From contig NZ_CP119785.1 in NCBI RefSeq assembly GCF_029338235.1, forward strand, positions 2,790,001-2,854,000: a DNA stretch of 64,000 nucleotides. The letters are read 5' to 3'. Below, piece after piece: positions 36,023 to 44,834 of the stretch (position 1 is its first letter; each line of letters begins with the position of its first letter). Source of the DNA: Haloarcula rara. Lineage in GTDB: Archaea > Halobacteriota > Halobacteria > Halobacteriales > Haloarculaceae. A program made the translations under genes and the position numbers. Below the pieces are notes generated by a model. It did not search any database. It was not told where the DNA came from and was given only the letters and a program-made list of their open reading frames with translations.

Positions 36023-36139
36023 GCGTAGACCCCTCTGATTCGGTGGTCGAAGTTACGTGTCACTGGACCCGGAACTGTAATCAATCCCCGGCATCTGCTG
36101 ACCGATGGCTTCATTCTGGCCGGGATCCAAAGCCGGCCT

Positions 36140-36685
36140 ATGCGCGTCCGCGACTGGCAGGACATCATCGAAGACGTGATGGACAGCAACGCTGACCCCG
36201 GCGGGTGGCGTGCCGTCGGGGGCGACCGTGCGGGGGGTATCGGCGAGGACATGTACATCGGCCACCCCTCGGCGGGGGTGTACCAGCTCAAGACCTACGC
36301 CAAGAACCCGATGTCGGTTCAGGGGGTCGGGTCGCAGGTCGCCCGGAAGATAGACGACGACATCGACCCGCTGTTCCCGAACGAGGGCACCGGCGTCTTC
36401 GGGGTGCAAAAGGGGCCTGAAGACGAGGACGACGCCGAGGAGAAGGCGAAGAACCTCGAGACGGTCCTCGAAACGCACGCCGACGCGCCGACGACGCCGA
36501 GAGCACTCGTCGAGGATATGCTCGACGCTATGGACTCGCCCGCCTACGGCCCCATGGAGTACGACCAGTACGACCGCCCCGACCGGATGGACGACCTGAC
36601 CGACACCTTCGAGGAGGCCGAACAGCTGCTGGAGGCGGAGTTCGAGGACGTCATCGAGGAAGACGTCGAACGGGGATTTTACTGA
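36140..36685 (+). CDS. Conserved haloarchaeal soluble protein, function unknown
   Basis: 181 residues, strongly acidic. VRDWQDIIEDVMDSNADPGGWRAVGGDRAGGIGEDMYIGHPSAGVYQLKTYAKNP starts a compact domain that looks alpha/beta. A linker EDEDDAEEKAKNLETVLETHADAPTTP and two amphipathic helices rich in Asp/Glu finish it. No catalytic motif is recognised. It is divergent from the DUF4129 gene, and the ATG is separated by 13 bp from the start of the membrane protein that follows its end. Confidence 0.75.
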   Translation: MRVRDWQDIIEDVMDSNADPGGWRAVGGDRAGGIGEDMYIGHPSAGVYQLKTYAKNPMSVQGVGSQVARKIDDDIDPLFPNEGTGVFGVQKGPEDEDDAEEKAKNLETVLETHADAPTTPRALVEDMLDAMDSPAYGPMEYDQYDRPDRMDDLTDTFEEAEQLLEAEFEDVIEEDVERGFY

Positions 36686-36698
36686 TGGGTGCCCGCTG

Positions 36699-37025
36699 AT
36701 GGTCGGCCCATCGATAACGAAGGCGGACCGCGAGAAGTTCCTCGTCCGGCTGAAGGTCGGCTTCGCGCTGCTTGTGGGCGTCTCGATGGCGATGGTGGCG
36801 CTGTGGGGGTCGAGTGGACCGCTGGTCGCGCTGGGCGCCGGCGTCGCCGCGACGCTGGTCGGTGGCTTGCTCGCCGAGTTTACCTTCCCCGACAGCATCG
36901 CCGAGACGCCCTACGAAGACGACCGCGAGCGCGGTCAGAAACCCGGAAAGAAACTCCAGGAGCGGCGTGAGGAACAGTCGGCGGAGCGAGAAGAGCGAGC
37001 GTCCGACCGGAACGGCCCACGGTAA
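36699..37025 (+). CDS. Small membrane protein with two helices
   Basis: 108 residues. A short basic N-terminus (ITKADREKFLVRLK) leads to two helices (VGFALLVGVSMAMVALW; PLVALGAGVAATLVGGLLAEFTF) and then a highly charged cytoplasmic tail (ERGQKPGKKLQERREEQSAEREE). It is probably co-transcribed with the gene just upstream. No family function is known to me. Confidence 0.75.
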   Translation: MVGPSITKADREKFLVRLKVGFALLVGVSMAMVALWGSSGPLVALGAGVAATLVGGLLAEFTFPDSIAETPYEDDRERGQKPGKKLQERREEQSAEREERASDRNGPR

Positions 37026-37033
37026 CGACAGCC

Positions 37034-37984
37034 TCAGTCGAGCACGCGCTCGACCCACAGCCGCGGCGTCTCTATCTCGTCGTCGGTCGGCAGCGTCTCC
37101 GGCGAGTCCCAGACCCGGCCGGCGGCGGCGACGCCCCGCATATCGGCGACCTCGTCGAAGAAGGCCTTGCCGCGTTCGTACTGCTGGCGTTTCATGCCGA
37201 GGCCCAGGAACCGTCGGACGAGCTGGGCGACTGGCCCACGGCCTTTCCGTCGCTCGTCGACCTTCCGGCGCAGGTCGTCGTACTCGTCGTCGAAGGCGCG
37301 GTCCATCAGCAGCTCGGCGTACCCCTCGACGGCGGTCATCGTGGTGTCGAGCTGGCCCAGCGAGTCCCGGTCCAGTTCGCCGCTGGAGAGCTTCTCGATG
37401 GTCTCTTCCATCGTCTCCTCCATGTGGTCCGAGAGCCACGGCGCGGCCCCGAACTCGGCGGCGTGGGTCACCTCGTGGAACGCGATCCAGCGGCGAAAGC
37501 GGTCCCCCTCGACGCCGAGCTGGCCGGCGACGCGCTGGATGTTGGGTCGGACGAAATACAGCGCGTGGTCGTCGTTGTCCGCGAGCAAGAGCGGGTCGTA
37601 CTGGCCCAGGACGTTGTTCCCGAGGAAGGAGAGGGCAAAGGCCATCGAGCCGGTGTTGACGACCCGGGCGACGCCCGGGATGAACTCGGCCTGCTGTTCG
37701 ATGGGGGCCATCACGCGCTCGAAGGTCGCGACGTTGGCGTCTATCCAGTGGTGGCGGTTCTGAATCTCGACCGTCGCCGGCAGGTCGAAGTCGAGTTCGC
37801 CGACCGCCCTGACCCGGTCTCGCGCGTCGCGGACGTCCGTGGTGAACCCCTCCGTCTCGGCGTCCGAGAGTGTGAGGTCGCCGGCGTCTGTCGACCCCTT
37901 GGCGGCCTCGGCGACCGCCTGCCAGTCTATCGGTCCGTCACCCGTCGCTCCGGCGACGGCGCGGACACTGTGATATAATCCCAT
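37034..37984 (-). CDS. Zinc-dependent metalloprotease-like protein (zincin_2/DUF2342 type)
   Basis: 316 residues. The zinc motif is IAFHEVTHAAEFGAAPWL (HExxH), with a downstream AVEGYAELLMDRAF that may provide the third ligand (Glu). NRHHWIDANVATFERVMAPIEQQAEF is the conserved N-terminal block of the coenzyme-F420-biosynthesis-associated/hydrolase zincin family. Actinobacterial members occur beside F420 genes; none are visible here, so that link is only by homology. It converges on the 36699 gene with 8 bases between stops. Confidence 0.82.
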   Translation of the reverse strand: MGLYHSVRAVAGATGDGPIDWQAVAEAAKGSTDAGDLTLSDAETEGFTTDVRDARDRVRAVGELDFDLPATVEIQNRHHWIDANVATFERVMAPIEQQAEFIPGVARVVNTGSMAFALSFLGNNVLGQYDPLLLADNDDHALYFVRPNIQRVAGQLGVEGDRFRRWIAFHEVTHAAEFGAAPWLSDHMEETMEETIEKLSSGELDRDSLGQLDTTMTAVEGYAELLMDRAFDDEYDDLRRKVDERRKGRGPVAQLVRRFLGLGMKRQQYERGKAFFDEVADMRGVAAAGRVWDSPETLPTDDEIETPRLWVERVLD

Positions 37985-38027
37985 ACTCGGTCAACGGCTC
38001 GGGGCGTCATATGCCTTCGCCTGCCGC

Positions 38028-38288
38028 TCAGGCTTCCGTCTCGATACCGGTCGCCTCGTCTCTGCTGCCCACCTCGATATCGGACGCCCCGTCGCCGCCG
38101 CTCAGCCTCTTCGCAGCCACGGCCGCGACCACGAGCACGCCCAGCCCCAGGACCGCAAACAGGCCAAGCGGGGCGCCGCCGGAGTCACTGTCGTCTGATT
38201 CTGTGTCGTCGCTTCCGCCGACGCCGGGGGCGTTGGCCGTAAACTCCGAGCCGTCGAGGTGCAGTTCGAATATCGTGATGTCAACCAT
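38028..38288 (-). CDS. Small single-helix membrane protein
   Basis: 86 residues. A short beta-like N-terminus (VDITIFELHLDGSEFTANAPG), an acidic Ser/Asp linker, one helix (LGLFAVLGLGVLVVAAVAAKRL) and an acidic tail. The arrangement of a secreted-domain-like start plus a C-terminal helix resembles haloarchaeal tail-anchored small proteins. The function is unknown. It is divergent from the M42 peptidase gene. Confidence 0.65.
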   Translation of the reverse strand: MVDITIFELHLDGSEFTANAPGVGGSDDTESDDSDSGGAPLGLFAVLGLGVLVVAAVAAKRLSGGDGASDIEVGSRDEATGIETEA

Positions 38289-38354
38289 ACTGACACATCG
38301 AGTGCTCGACTCTTAGTGGTTGTGCTATAGTAGCCATTGAAAACCAAAGCACAC

Positions 38355-38381
38355 CCGACCGCACTGCCGTCGTGCGGTCGG
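38355..38381. promoter_or_regulatory. 10-bp inverted repeat upstream of the M42 peptidase
   Basis: CCGACCGCAC (38355-38364) and GTGCGGTCGG (38372-38381) are perfect inverted copies around a 7-nt spacer, flanked by CACA/TGTG. It lies in the 159-bp divergent region, about 65-95 nt before ATG 38448. That position would suit an operator or a 5' end structure. Confidence 0.4.
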
Positions 38382-38447
38382 TGTGTGAACCGTTTCAATT
38401 GTTACGATACCCCTGATATTCATGACCGGCGACGGCAAAGGCGGGGT

Positions 38448-39506
38448 ATGGACGACCGACGACGACAGTTACTGGAGGAACTGCTCTCGACGCCCGGCCC
38501 GTCGGGGTACGAGGCGAACAGTCAGCGGGTGTGGGTCGACTACGTGAGCGAGTTCGCCGACGAGGTCCGAACCGACGACTACGGCAACGCCGTCGCGACC
38601 CTCTCGGGGGGCGATACCGAGGTGGCGCTGGCCGGTCACGGCGACGAGATCGGCTTCATCGTGCGGGACCTGACAGACGACGGCTACGTGCGCATGGGGC
38701 GCATCGGCGGCTCGGATAAGACCGTCTCGCGAGGCCAGCACGTCACGATTCACACCGCCGACGGCCCCGTCGACGGCGTGGTCGGTCAGACGGCCATCCA
38801 CCTCCGGGAGAACGACGACGACGGCGTTCCCGACGTGGCCGAACAGCACGTCGACGTTGGTGCGAGAGACGGCGACGAACTCGCGGAACTGGTCGACCGC
38901 GGCGACCCCATCACGTTCCAGCAGACGATCACTGCACTCGAGAACGGGCGGCTCTCTGCCCGCGGGATGGACAACCGCGTCGGCATCTGGGCGGCCGCCG
39001 AGGGGCTGCGACGCGCGGCCAAGCAGGGCGTCGACGTGACTGTCCACGCCGTCTCCACGGTCCAGGAGGAGGTCGGCCTCCAGGGCGCGAAGATGGTCGG
39101 TTTCGACCTCGACCCCGACGTCGCTATCGCCGCGGACGTGACCCACGCGACGGATTCGCCGGACTCGCCGGGCAAGCGCTCGACCGGCGTCGAACTCGGT
39201 GAGGGCCCGGTGGTCTCCCGTGGCAGCACCAACCATCCGATCGTCGTCGAGGCGCTGCGGGCGACCGGCGAGGACGCCGACATCGACGTGCAGCTGCAGG
39301 CGACCGGCATCCGGACCGGTACCGACGCCGACGCCTTCTACACCGCTCGGGGCGGCATTCCGTCGGTCAACGTGGGGCTCCCGAATCGATATATGCACAC
39401 GCCGGTCGAGGTCATCGACGAGGGCGACCTGGACGCCATGGCGGACCTGCTTGCGGGGTTTGCGGTGCGCGCACCGGACCACGCCCCGTTCGAAGTCGGC
39501 GTGTAA
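38448..39506 (+). CDS. M42-family metallo-aminopeptidase
   Basis: 352 residues from ATG 38448. LLEELLSTPGPSGYEANSQRVW opens the M42 fold. Metal ligands are visible as GHGDEIG (first His and Asp), SARGMDNRVGIW (bridging Asp), TVQEEVGLQGAK (catalytic Glu pair), AADVTHATD, and NRYMHTPVEV (C-terminal His). These are tetrahedral dodecameric aminopeptidases (TET) that trim peptides in the cytoplasm; family members have also been named glutamyl aminopeptidase or endoglucanase. Confidence 0.92.
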   Translation: MDDRRRQLLEELLSTPGPSGYEANSQRVWVDYVSEFADEVRTDDYGNAVATLSGGDTEVALAGHGDEIGFIVRDLTDDGYVRMGRIGGSDKTVSRGQHVTIHTADGPVDGVVGQTAIHLRENDDDGVPDVAEQHVDVGARDGDELAELVDRGDPITFQQTITALENGRLSARGMDNRVGIWAAAEGLRRAAKQGVDVTVHAVSTVQEEVGLQGAKMVGFDLDPDVAIAADVTHATDSPDSPGKRSTGVELGEGPVVSRGSTNHPIVVEALRATGEDADIDVQLQATGIRTGTDADAFYTARGGIPSVNVGLPNRYMHTPVEVIDEGDLDAMADLLAGFAVRAPDHAPFEVGV

Positions 39507-39643
39507 GGAAGTCCTACCGACGTCTACGGCCGGTAACGGACCTATAACCAACCGCGTGGGGCCCGATGGGTCATGCATGCTCGCCGCTCGCTGTCGGCGG
39601 ATTGTGCGACGGATTCTGCCTGGACGGGGCCCGGTTTCGTAGT

Positions 39644-40792
39644 ATGGACTGGCCAGACTCCAGAAGCCGCAGCGCGTGGTGGGCCGTGGCCGCCGTGCTG
39701 GGCGCTCTCACTGGCTGGATCCTGTATACGTACATCGGGACGTTCGTCCTAGGCCTGTTCCTCTACTACGTGGCCCGGCCGGCCTACCGCCGGTTCAGAA
39801 AGAAGTCGAGGCCCAGTATCGCGGCCGCAACGGCCCTGCTGGCGCTTGCGGTACCGGTCGTGTTGCTCCTGGGATACACGCTCGCCATCGCGGCCCAGGA
39901 GCTCGCGCGCCTCCAGCGGACCGTCGACCTCGGCCCCCTGACAGACCAGCTCGAACCGTATCTGGACGTCTCCGGGGTCGTTCAGGACCCGCAGATGCTG
40001 CTCCGAAACCCGGATATCGTTGACGCCGGCCAGCTCGTCGCCGAGGGGGCACTGGGGTACGTCCCTATCGTCGGCACCGCGCTCATCAACCTCTTTCTGG
40101 CGCTGGCCGTCGCGTTCTACCTGCTCCGTGACGGCCCCCGACTCAGTCAGTGGGTCCAGGAGACGTTCGACGACGGTCAGGGATTCCTGAACGTCTATCT
40201 GGAGGCGGTCGACACGGACCTCGGAAGCGTCTACTTCGGCAACATCCTCAACGCCTTCGCTATCATCGTCGTCGCCACGTTCGTCTACATCGTGTTGAAC
40301 TTCGTTGCGCCTGCGGAGGGGATACCCTATCCCGCACTCCTGGCCGTCCTGGCCGGCGCCGCGAGCCTGATTCCCGTCGTCGGGATGAAACTCGTCTACG
40401 TCCCGGTATCTATCGGGCTGTTCACGCGGGCCTTCCTGCAGGGCGACCCGCTGTGGTTCCCCGTTGTTTTCGTCGTCGCCACCGTCGTCTTCGTGGACTT
40501 CATCCCCGACCTCGTCCTCCGCCCGTACGTCTCGGGACGGAACCTTCACGTGGGCCTTGTCATGATAGCGTACATCATCGGTCCGCTGCTGTTTGGCTGG
40601 TACGGGCTCTTTCTGGGGCCGCTCTTGCTCGTGGTCATCTACCACTTCGCGCGGCTGGTCCTCCCCGTGCTCATCGACGGCGACGGCGTCGAGGCCATAC
40701 CGGCGCCGACGACCCGGGACCTCGAGGAACGTTCGGAATCCGAAGGGAACGCCGAACGCGACGACGACGGTGTCGACAGCGACCCCGCGTAG
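39644..40792 (+). CDS. AI-2E family (PerM/TqsA-like) membrane transporter
   Basis: 382 residues from ATG 39644. About eight helices; the signature segments are FVLGLFLYYVARPAYRRFRKKSRP, the long extracytoplasmic loop around ELARLQRTVDLGPLTDQLEP, VAFYLLRDGPRLSQWV, YPALLAVLAGAASLIPVVGMKLVYVPVSI and PYVSGRNLHVGLVMIAYIIGPLLFGWYGLFLGPLLLVVIYHFARLVLP. The family exports small molecules or ions; some haloarchaeal members are thought to be Na+/H+ exchangers. The tail is acidic. Confidence 0.9.
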   Translation: MDWPDSRSRSAWWAVAAVLGALTGWILYTYIGTFVLGLFLYYVARPAYRRFRKKSRPSIAAATALLALAVPVVLLLGYTLAIAAQELARLQRTVDLGPLTDQLEPYLDVSGVVQDPQMLLRNPDIVDAGQLVAEGALGYVPIVGTALINLFLALAVAFYLLRDGPRLSQWVQETFDDGQGFLNVYLEAVDTDLGSVYFGNILNAFAIIVVATFVYIVLNFVAPAEGIPYPALLAVLAGAASLIPVVGMKLVYVPVSIGLFTRAFLQGDPLWFPVVFVVATVVFVDFIPDLVLRPYVSGRNLHVGLVMIAYIIGPLLFGWYGLFLGPLLLVVIYHFARLVLPVLIDGDGVEAIPAPTTRDLEERSESEGNAERDDDGVDSDPA

Positions 40793-40869
40793 CCGTCGGA
40801 TGTTCGGCTGTTGACCAATGCCGCCCGCCAAGCGGTACGTTTAAGCGCCAGTCACGACGCCAACCGAAC

Positions 40870-41052
40870 ATGAGTGGACGACCGCTGGACGTGCTCGAAG
40901 CGTCGCTCGGCGAGGCCGTCACCGTACAGCTAAAGGGCGGCGAGATATTCGAGGGCACGCTGACCGGCTACGACCAGCACATGAATCTCGTGATTGAAGA
41001 CGAAGACACAACGATTATACGCGGCGATAACGTCGTATCCATCAACCCATGA
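40870..41052 (+). CDS. Lsm (archaeal Sm-like) protein
   Basis: 60 residues, short for the family as in other haloarchaea. Sm1: [30 protein letters not shown]; Sm2: [14 protein letters not shown]. It forms an RNA-binding ring that prefers U-rich single strands. The stop overlaps the L37e start (ATGA at 41049-41052), the conserved haloarchaeal lsm-rpl37e arrangement. Confidence 0.92.
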   Translation: MSGRPLDVLEASLGEAVTVQLKGGEIFEGTLTGYDQHMNLVIEDEDTTIIRGDNVVSINP

Positions 41053-41222
41053 CTGGTGCAGGAACCCCGAGCCAGGGCAAGAAGAACACCACGACACATA
41101 CGAAATGTCGACGGTGTGGCAACAAATCGTATCACACAAAAAAGAAGGTCTGCTCGTCGTGCGGCTTCGGCAAATCGGCGAAACGACGTGACTACGAGTG
41201 GCAGTCGAAAGCCGGCGAATAA
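41049..41222 (+). CDS. rpl37e: 50S ribosomal protein L37e
   Basis: 57 residues: [19 protein letters not shown], then [32 protein letters not shown]. The two CxxC pairs bind one zinc and the protein is basic, as expected for a rRNA-bound subunit. It overlaps lsm by 4 bases and is followed 9 bases later by purF. Confidence 0.95.
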   Translation: MTGAGTPSQGKKNTTTHTKCRRCGNKSYHTKKKVCSSCGFGKSAKRRDYEWQSKAGE

Positions 41223-41231
41223 CTCATCACC

Positions 41232-42674
41232 ATGCACGAGAAGTGCGGCGTTGTTGGTATTGCACTCGAAGACCGAGACGCCGCCCGGCCCCTCTACTAC
41301 TCTCTGTACGCCCTCCAGCACCGCGGCCAGGAGTCCGCCGGTATCGTCACCCACGACGGCTTCCAGCAGCACAGCCACGTCGAGATGGGACTGGTGGGCG
41401 ACGCCTTCGACCCCGGCGACCTCGAGTCGCTGAACGGCCCGAACGGCATCGGCCACGTCCGCTACCCCACTGCGGGCAGCGTCAACGCCTGCTGTGCCCA
41501 GCCCTTTTCGGTCTCGTTCAAATCCGGCTCGCTGGGCCTCTCGCACAACGGGAACCTCGTCAACGCCGACGAAATCGGCGACGAGCTGGCTGACCTTGGC
41601 CACGCCTTCACGAGCGACGGCGACACCGAGGTCATCGCCCACGACCTCGCCCGCAACCTGCTGGAGGAGGACCTCGTCCGCGCGGTCAAGCGGACGATGG
41701 AGCGCATCCACGGCTCGTACTCGCTGACGATTATGCACGACGAGACCGTGCTGGGCGTCCGCGACCCGCAGGGGAACCGCCCGCTGGTCATCGGCGAACT
41801 CGAGGACGGCTACGTTCTCACCTCCGAATCTGCCGCCATCGACACGCTCGACGGGGAGCTCATCCGGGACGTCCGACCCGGCGAACTCGTCGTGCTCCAC
41901 GACGACGGCACCGGCTACGACACCTACCAGCTCATCGAGCAGGAGAACACGGCCCACTGCTTCTTCGAACACGTCTACTTCGCGCGACCGGACTCCACCA
42001 TCGACGGGAGTCTTGTCTACGAGGTACGACGTGAACTGGGCCGCAAGCTCTGGGAGGAATCCGGCGTCGAGTCAGACGTCGTCCTCCCAGTGCCCGACTC
42101 CGGTCGCGCATTCGCCTCGGGGTACGCCGAGGCCGCCCAGGACGACGGGTCGGAAATCGAGTTCGCCGAGGGGCTGATGAAGAACCGCTACGTCGGCCGC
42201 ACCTTCATCATGCCGACACAGGACGAGCGCGAACGCGCCGTTCGCCTGAAGCTCAATCCGATAAAGTCGACCATCGAGGGGAAGAAAGTCACAATCATCG
42301 ACGACTCCATCGTCCGTGGGACCACCTCAAACCAGCTCGTCCAGCTGCTGAAAGACGCCGGCGCCGAGGAAGTGAACGTCCGCATCGGCGCGCCGCCCAT
42401 CATCGCGCCCTGTTACATGGGCATCGATATGGCCTCCCGCGACGAGCTCATCGCGGGCGACCAGTCGGTCGCCGACATCCGAGAGGAAATCGGCGCCGAC
42501 TCCCTGTCGTATCTCTCCATCGACGCCATCGCGGAGACGCTGGCGACCAGCAAAGCTGACCTCTGTCTTGGCTGTGTCACCGGGGAGTACCCCTACGACA
42601 TCGAGGGCGAGGAGACCGACCGCGACGTCGCCCGACCCGACATTAGCGGACAGCCAAAGCCAGCAGACGATTAG
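41232..42674 (+). CDS. purF: Amidophosphoribosyltransferase
   Basis: 480 residues. A four-residue propeptide (MHEK) precedes the nucleophilic Cys of CGVVGIALED. The glutaminase part shows HRGQESAGI, VRYPTAGS and SHNGNLVNADEI. The phosphoribosyltransferase part has VTIIDDSIVRGTTSNQLVQL as the PRPP loop, and LCLGCVTGEYP near the end. It makes 5-phosphoribosylamine from PRPP and glutamine, the first step of purine synthesis. It sits in an operon with lsm and rpl37e. Confidence 0.95.
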   Translation: MHEKCGVVGIALEDRDAARPLYYSLYALQHRGQESAGIVTHDGFQQHSHVEMGLVGDAFDPGDLESLNGPNGIGHVRYPTAGSVNACCAQPFSVSFKSGSLGLSHNGNLVNADEIGDELADLGHAFTSDGDTEVIAHDLARNLLEEDLVRAVKRTMERIHGSYSLTIMHDETVLGVRDPQGNRPLVIGELEDGYVLTSESAAIDTLDGELIRDVRPGELVVLHDDGTGYDTYQLIEQENTAHCFFEHVYFARPDSTIDGSLVYEVRRELGRKLWEESGVESDVVLPVPDSGRAFASGYAEAAQDDGSEIEFAEGLMKNRYVGRTFIMPTQDERERAVRLKLNPIKSTIEGKKVTIIDDSIVRGTTSNQLVQLLKDAGAEEVNVRIGAPPIIAPCYMGIDMASRDELIAGDQSVADIREEIGADSLSYLSIDAIAETLATSKADLCLGCVTGEYPYDIEGEETDRDVARPDISGQPKPADD

Positions 42675-42813
42675 GGGGACGTCTTCTCGAGCAGATTCTT
42701 CGTAGCAACGAACCTCCAGCGGTTGCTTCGGCCGACAGTGGTTTCCGTCCTGTCATACATTCAACTTGTGTGCACGTACGACAGACCGACCGAACCGCGC
42801 ACGGGGGCCGACC

Positions 42814-43521
42814 GTGACCGAGAAAGACGACACCGAGTTCGACGCGACCGACCCCGAGGCTCGCGAAGTCGGCCAGACGGCCGCCACGGACGCCGAGGAG
42901 TTCCTCTCACTGATGCCACACTACTACCGGGGGGAAGTCTCGACGAGCGGGAACCTCCTGTCGCGGCTCGACCTGACCATCGACTGGGCCATCGTCCTCG
43001 TCACAGCCGTTCTCGCGCTGGCGTTTCAGGGCGGGGACGTGGCCGCGTACCTCCTGCTCATCGGGATACTGGGTGTCACGCTGTTCCTCTTTTTCGACGT
43101 CCGTCGCTATCGGGCCTTCGACGCGAGTCGGGCCCGTATCCGCGTCCTGGAGGAGAACCTCTTTGCGAACTCGCTGGACCCCGAGGCGGCGCCCATGGCG
43201 GAGTGGCGACGTGAACTCGCGGCGGACCTTCGGACGCCGACGTTCAAAGTCTCTTACTTCGAGGCGCTCTCCCGACGGCTCCGAAAGGTGTACTACCCGC
43301 TGTACGTCCTTCTTGGCGTCGCGTGGGCGTTCCGTATCTCGCTGTACACGCCCGAGCAGTCGTGGGTCGAGACCGCGTCGATTCCGGGCCTCGCTGGTGC
43401 GCTCGTCGTCGTCACTGTCGCGGTCTTCTTCCTCGTGGTGACCGCCTTCACGTTCTGGCCACAGGAACGCGAGGCGCGTGGCGAGTACCACGGTGAAGTA
43501 TCCGGGAAATGGAAGCGTTGA
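42814..43521 (+). CDS. DUF2270 membrane protein
   Basis: 235 residues from GTG 42814 (TEKDDTEFDATDPEAREVG); a TTG at 42766 would add a non-acidic extension. FLSLMPHYYRGEVSTSGNLLSRLDLTIDWAIVLVTAVLALAF is the DUF2270 signature, with FLFFDVRRYRAFDASRARIRVLEENLFA next. About four helices. The function is not known. Confidence 0.88.
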   Translation: MTEKDDTEFDATDPEAREVGQTAATDAEEFLSLMPHYYRGEVSTSGNLLSRLDLTIDWAIVLVTAVLALAFQGGDVAAYLLLIGILGVTLFLFFDVRRYRAFDASRARIRVLEENLFANSLDPEAAPMAEWRRELAADLRTPTFKVSYFEALSRRLRKVYYPLYVLLGVAWAFRISLYTPEQSWVETASIPGLAGALVVVTVAVFFLVVTAFTFWPQEREARGEYHGEVSGKWKR

Positions 43522-43568
43522 CGCGTCTCGCTCTGCTCGCGGGTCACTTCGTTCCCCGCACGCTATTT

Positions 43569-43603
43569 CGCGGTTCTCGCGACCATCGGGAGCGAGAACC
43601 GCG
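43569..43603. terminator. 12-bp perfect hairpin between convergent genes
   Basis: CGCGGTTCTCGC (43569-43580) and GCGAGAACCGCG (43592-43603) pair perfectly with an 11-nt loop. It is placed between the ends of the DUF2270 and DUF420 genes. A weaker GCGGG/CCCGC hairpin precedes it at about 43540-43560. No T run follows, so termination is inferred from position only. Confidence 0.4.
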
Positions 43604-43604
43604 C

Positions 43605-44162
43605 TCACCAGATAACGTACAGCATCGCGTAGACGACGATACCCAGCGAGAACGAGATCAGCCACAGCGTCGCGGCGACCTTTCCCGCACGCGGGTGGTT
43701 CGTCTGCGAGAGCTCGGCCACCGGGTAGCTCGCAGCCAGCAGGAGGGTGTAGTAGACCGCCGGGATGGCGACGATGGCGAGCAGTATGTGGATGGCCAGT
43801 AGCGGGAAGTAGACGTATGTCTCGACGACGGCCGGCCCGGTGAAGTCCGTCGGGCCCAGCAAGGTGACGCGATAGAGATACAGGACGAGAAACGCCACGA
43901 ACAGGCCGAAGGTAGCGACCATCAGCCGACGGTGGCGCGCTACGTCGCCGCGACGAATCGCCCGGATACCGGCGACGATAGTTCCGATGGCGGCGGCGCT
44001 GACGACGGCGTTGACCGTCGGGATGGCTTCGAGGACCGAATCCGGGGCGCGTGGGAGCAGTGCGCTGGGGATGGCACCGCCGACCGCACCGAAGACTAGC
44101 GCCAGCGAGACAACTGTCAGGACACCGGTGACCGCGGGCACCTGCTCGCGTACGTCGAACAT
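43605..44162 (-). CDS. DUF420 membrane protein, copy 1
   Basis: 185 residues, five to six helices. PALLPRAPDSVLEAIPTVNAVVSAAAIGTIVAGIRAIRRGDVARHRRLMVATFGLFVAFLVLYLYRV is typical DUF420, as is the end YYTLLLAASYPVAELSQTNHPRAGKVAATLWLISFSLGIVVYAMLYVIW. The conserved histidines (RHRR, LAIHI, NHPRAG) resemble heme-binding helices of CtaM/DUF420 proteins associated with cytochrome oxidase assembly. It lies in the cox cluster. Confidence 0.88.
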   Translation of the reverse strand: MFDVREQVPAVTGVLTVVSLALVFGAVGGAIPSALLPRAPDSVLEAIPTVNAVVSAAAIGTIVAGIRAIRRGDVARHRRLMVATFGLFVAFLVLYLYRVTLLGPTDFTGPAVVETYVYFPLLAIHILLAIVAIPAVYYTLLLAASYPVAELSQTNHPRAGKVAATLWLISFSLGIVVYAMLYVIW

Positions 44163-44207
44163 AGCTGTCGGTTAGCGATACCCGATAATGTGGGTTGTGA
44201 ACTCCGC

Positions 44208-44765
44208 CTACCACAGGAGGTGTAACATCGCGTAGATGACCAGCCCGGAGCCAAACGTCAGAAGCCAGAGCGCCGCGGCCACCCGGCCGGCCCCGGCATG
44301 GCGGGTCGCAGGCAGGGTCCCGCGGGGGTTCGTCACCCCGACGAGGAGCGCGTAGTACACCGCGGGGAAGGTTAGTAACGCGACCGCCGCATGGCCGACC
44401 AGCAGCGGGAGATAGAGATACGTTTCGACGACCGCTGGGCCGGCAAAGGCCGTGGGACCGACGACCGCCAGCCGGTAGAAATCCACGGTCAGGAAGAGCC
44501 CGAACAGAAGAAAGCTGACCACCATCAGCGTCCGGTGGCGGTCGACGTCGCCCGCCCGTATGGCTCGGAGCCCCGCGAGAATCGTCCCGATGGCGGCGGC
44601 GCTGACGGCGGCGAGAGCGTGGGGAATCACGGCCATGACCGTCGTGGGGGCACGCGGGAACAGCGCCGACGGCACGACCCCGGCTATCACGACCAGTACG
44701 ATAGCGAACGAGACCGCCGTCAAGACCCCGGTGAACTGGGGCACGTGGTGGCGCGCCTGGTGCAT
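44208..44765 (-). CDS. DUF420 membrane protein, copy 2
   Basis: 185 residues, colinear with copy 1 throughout (SALFPRAPTTVMAVIPHALAAVSAAAIGTILAGLRAIRAGDVDRHRTLMVVSFLLFGLFLTVDFYR; TRHAGAGRVAAALWLLTFGSGLVIYAMLHLLW). The two are tandem duplicates separated by 45 bp. It is probably transcribed with the coxB region, whose stop lies 69 bp upstream. Confidence 0.88.
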   Translation of the reverse strand: MHQARHHVPQFTGVLTAVSFAIVLVVIAGVVPSALFPRAPTTVMAVIPHALAAVSAAAIGTILAGLRAIRAGDVDRHRTLMVVSFLLFGLFLTVDFYRLAVVGPTAFAGPAVVETYLYLPLLVGHAAVALLTFPAVYYALLVGVTNPRGTLPATRHAGAGRVAAALWLLTFGSGLVIYAMLHLLW

Positions 44766-44834
44766 ATTAAATACTTCGTTCGGCGTGGTAAAATCAATTG
44801 TGTGGGAGGGTCACCCACACCGAGAGTATCCGGT

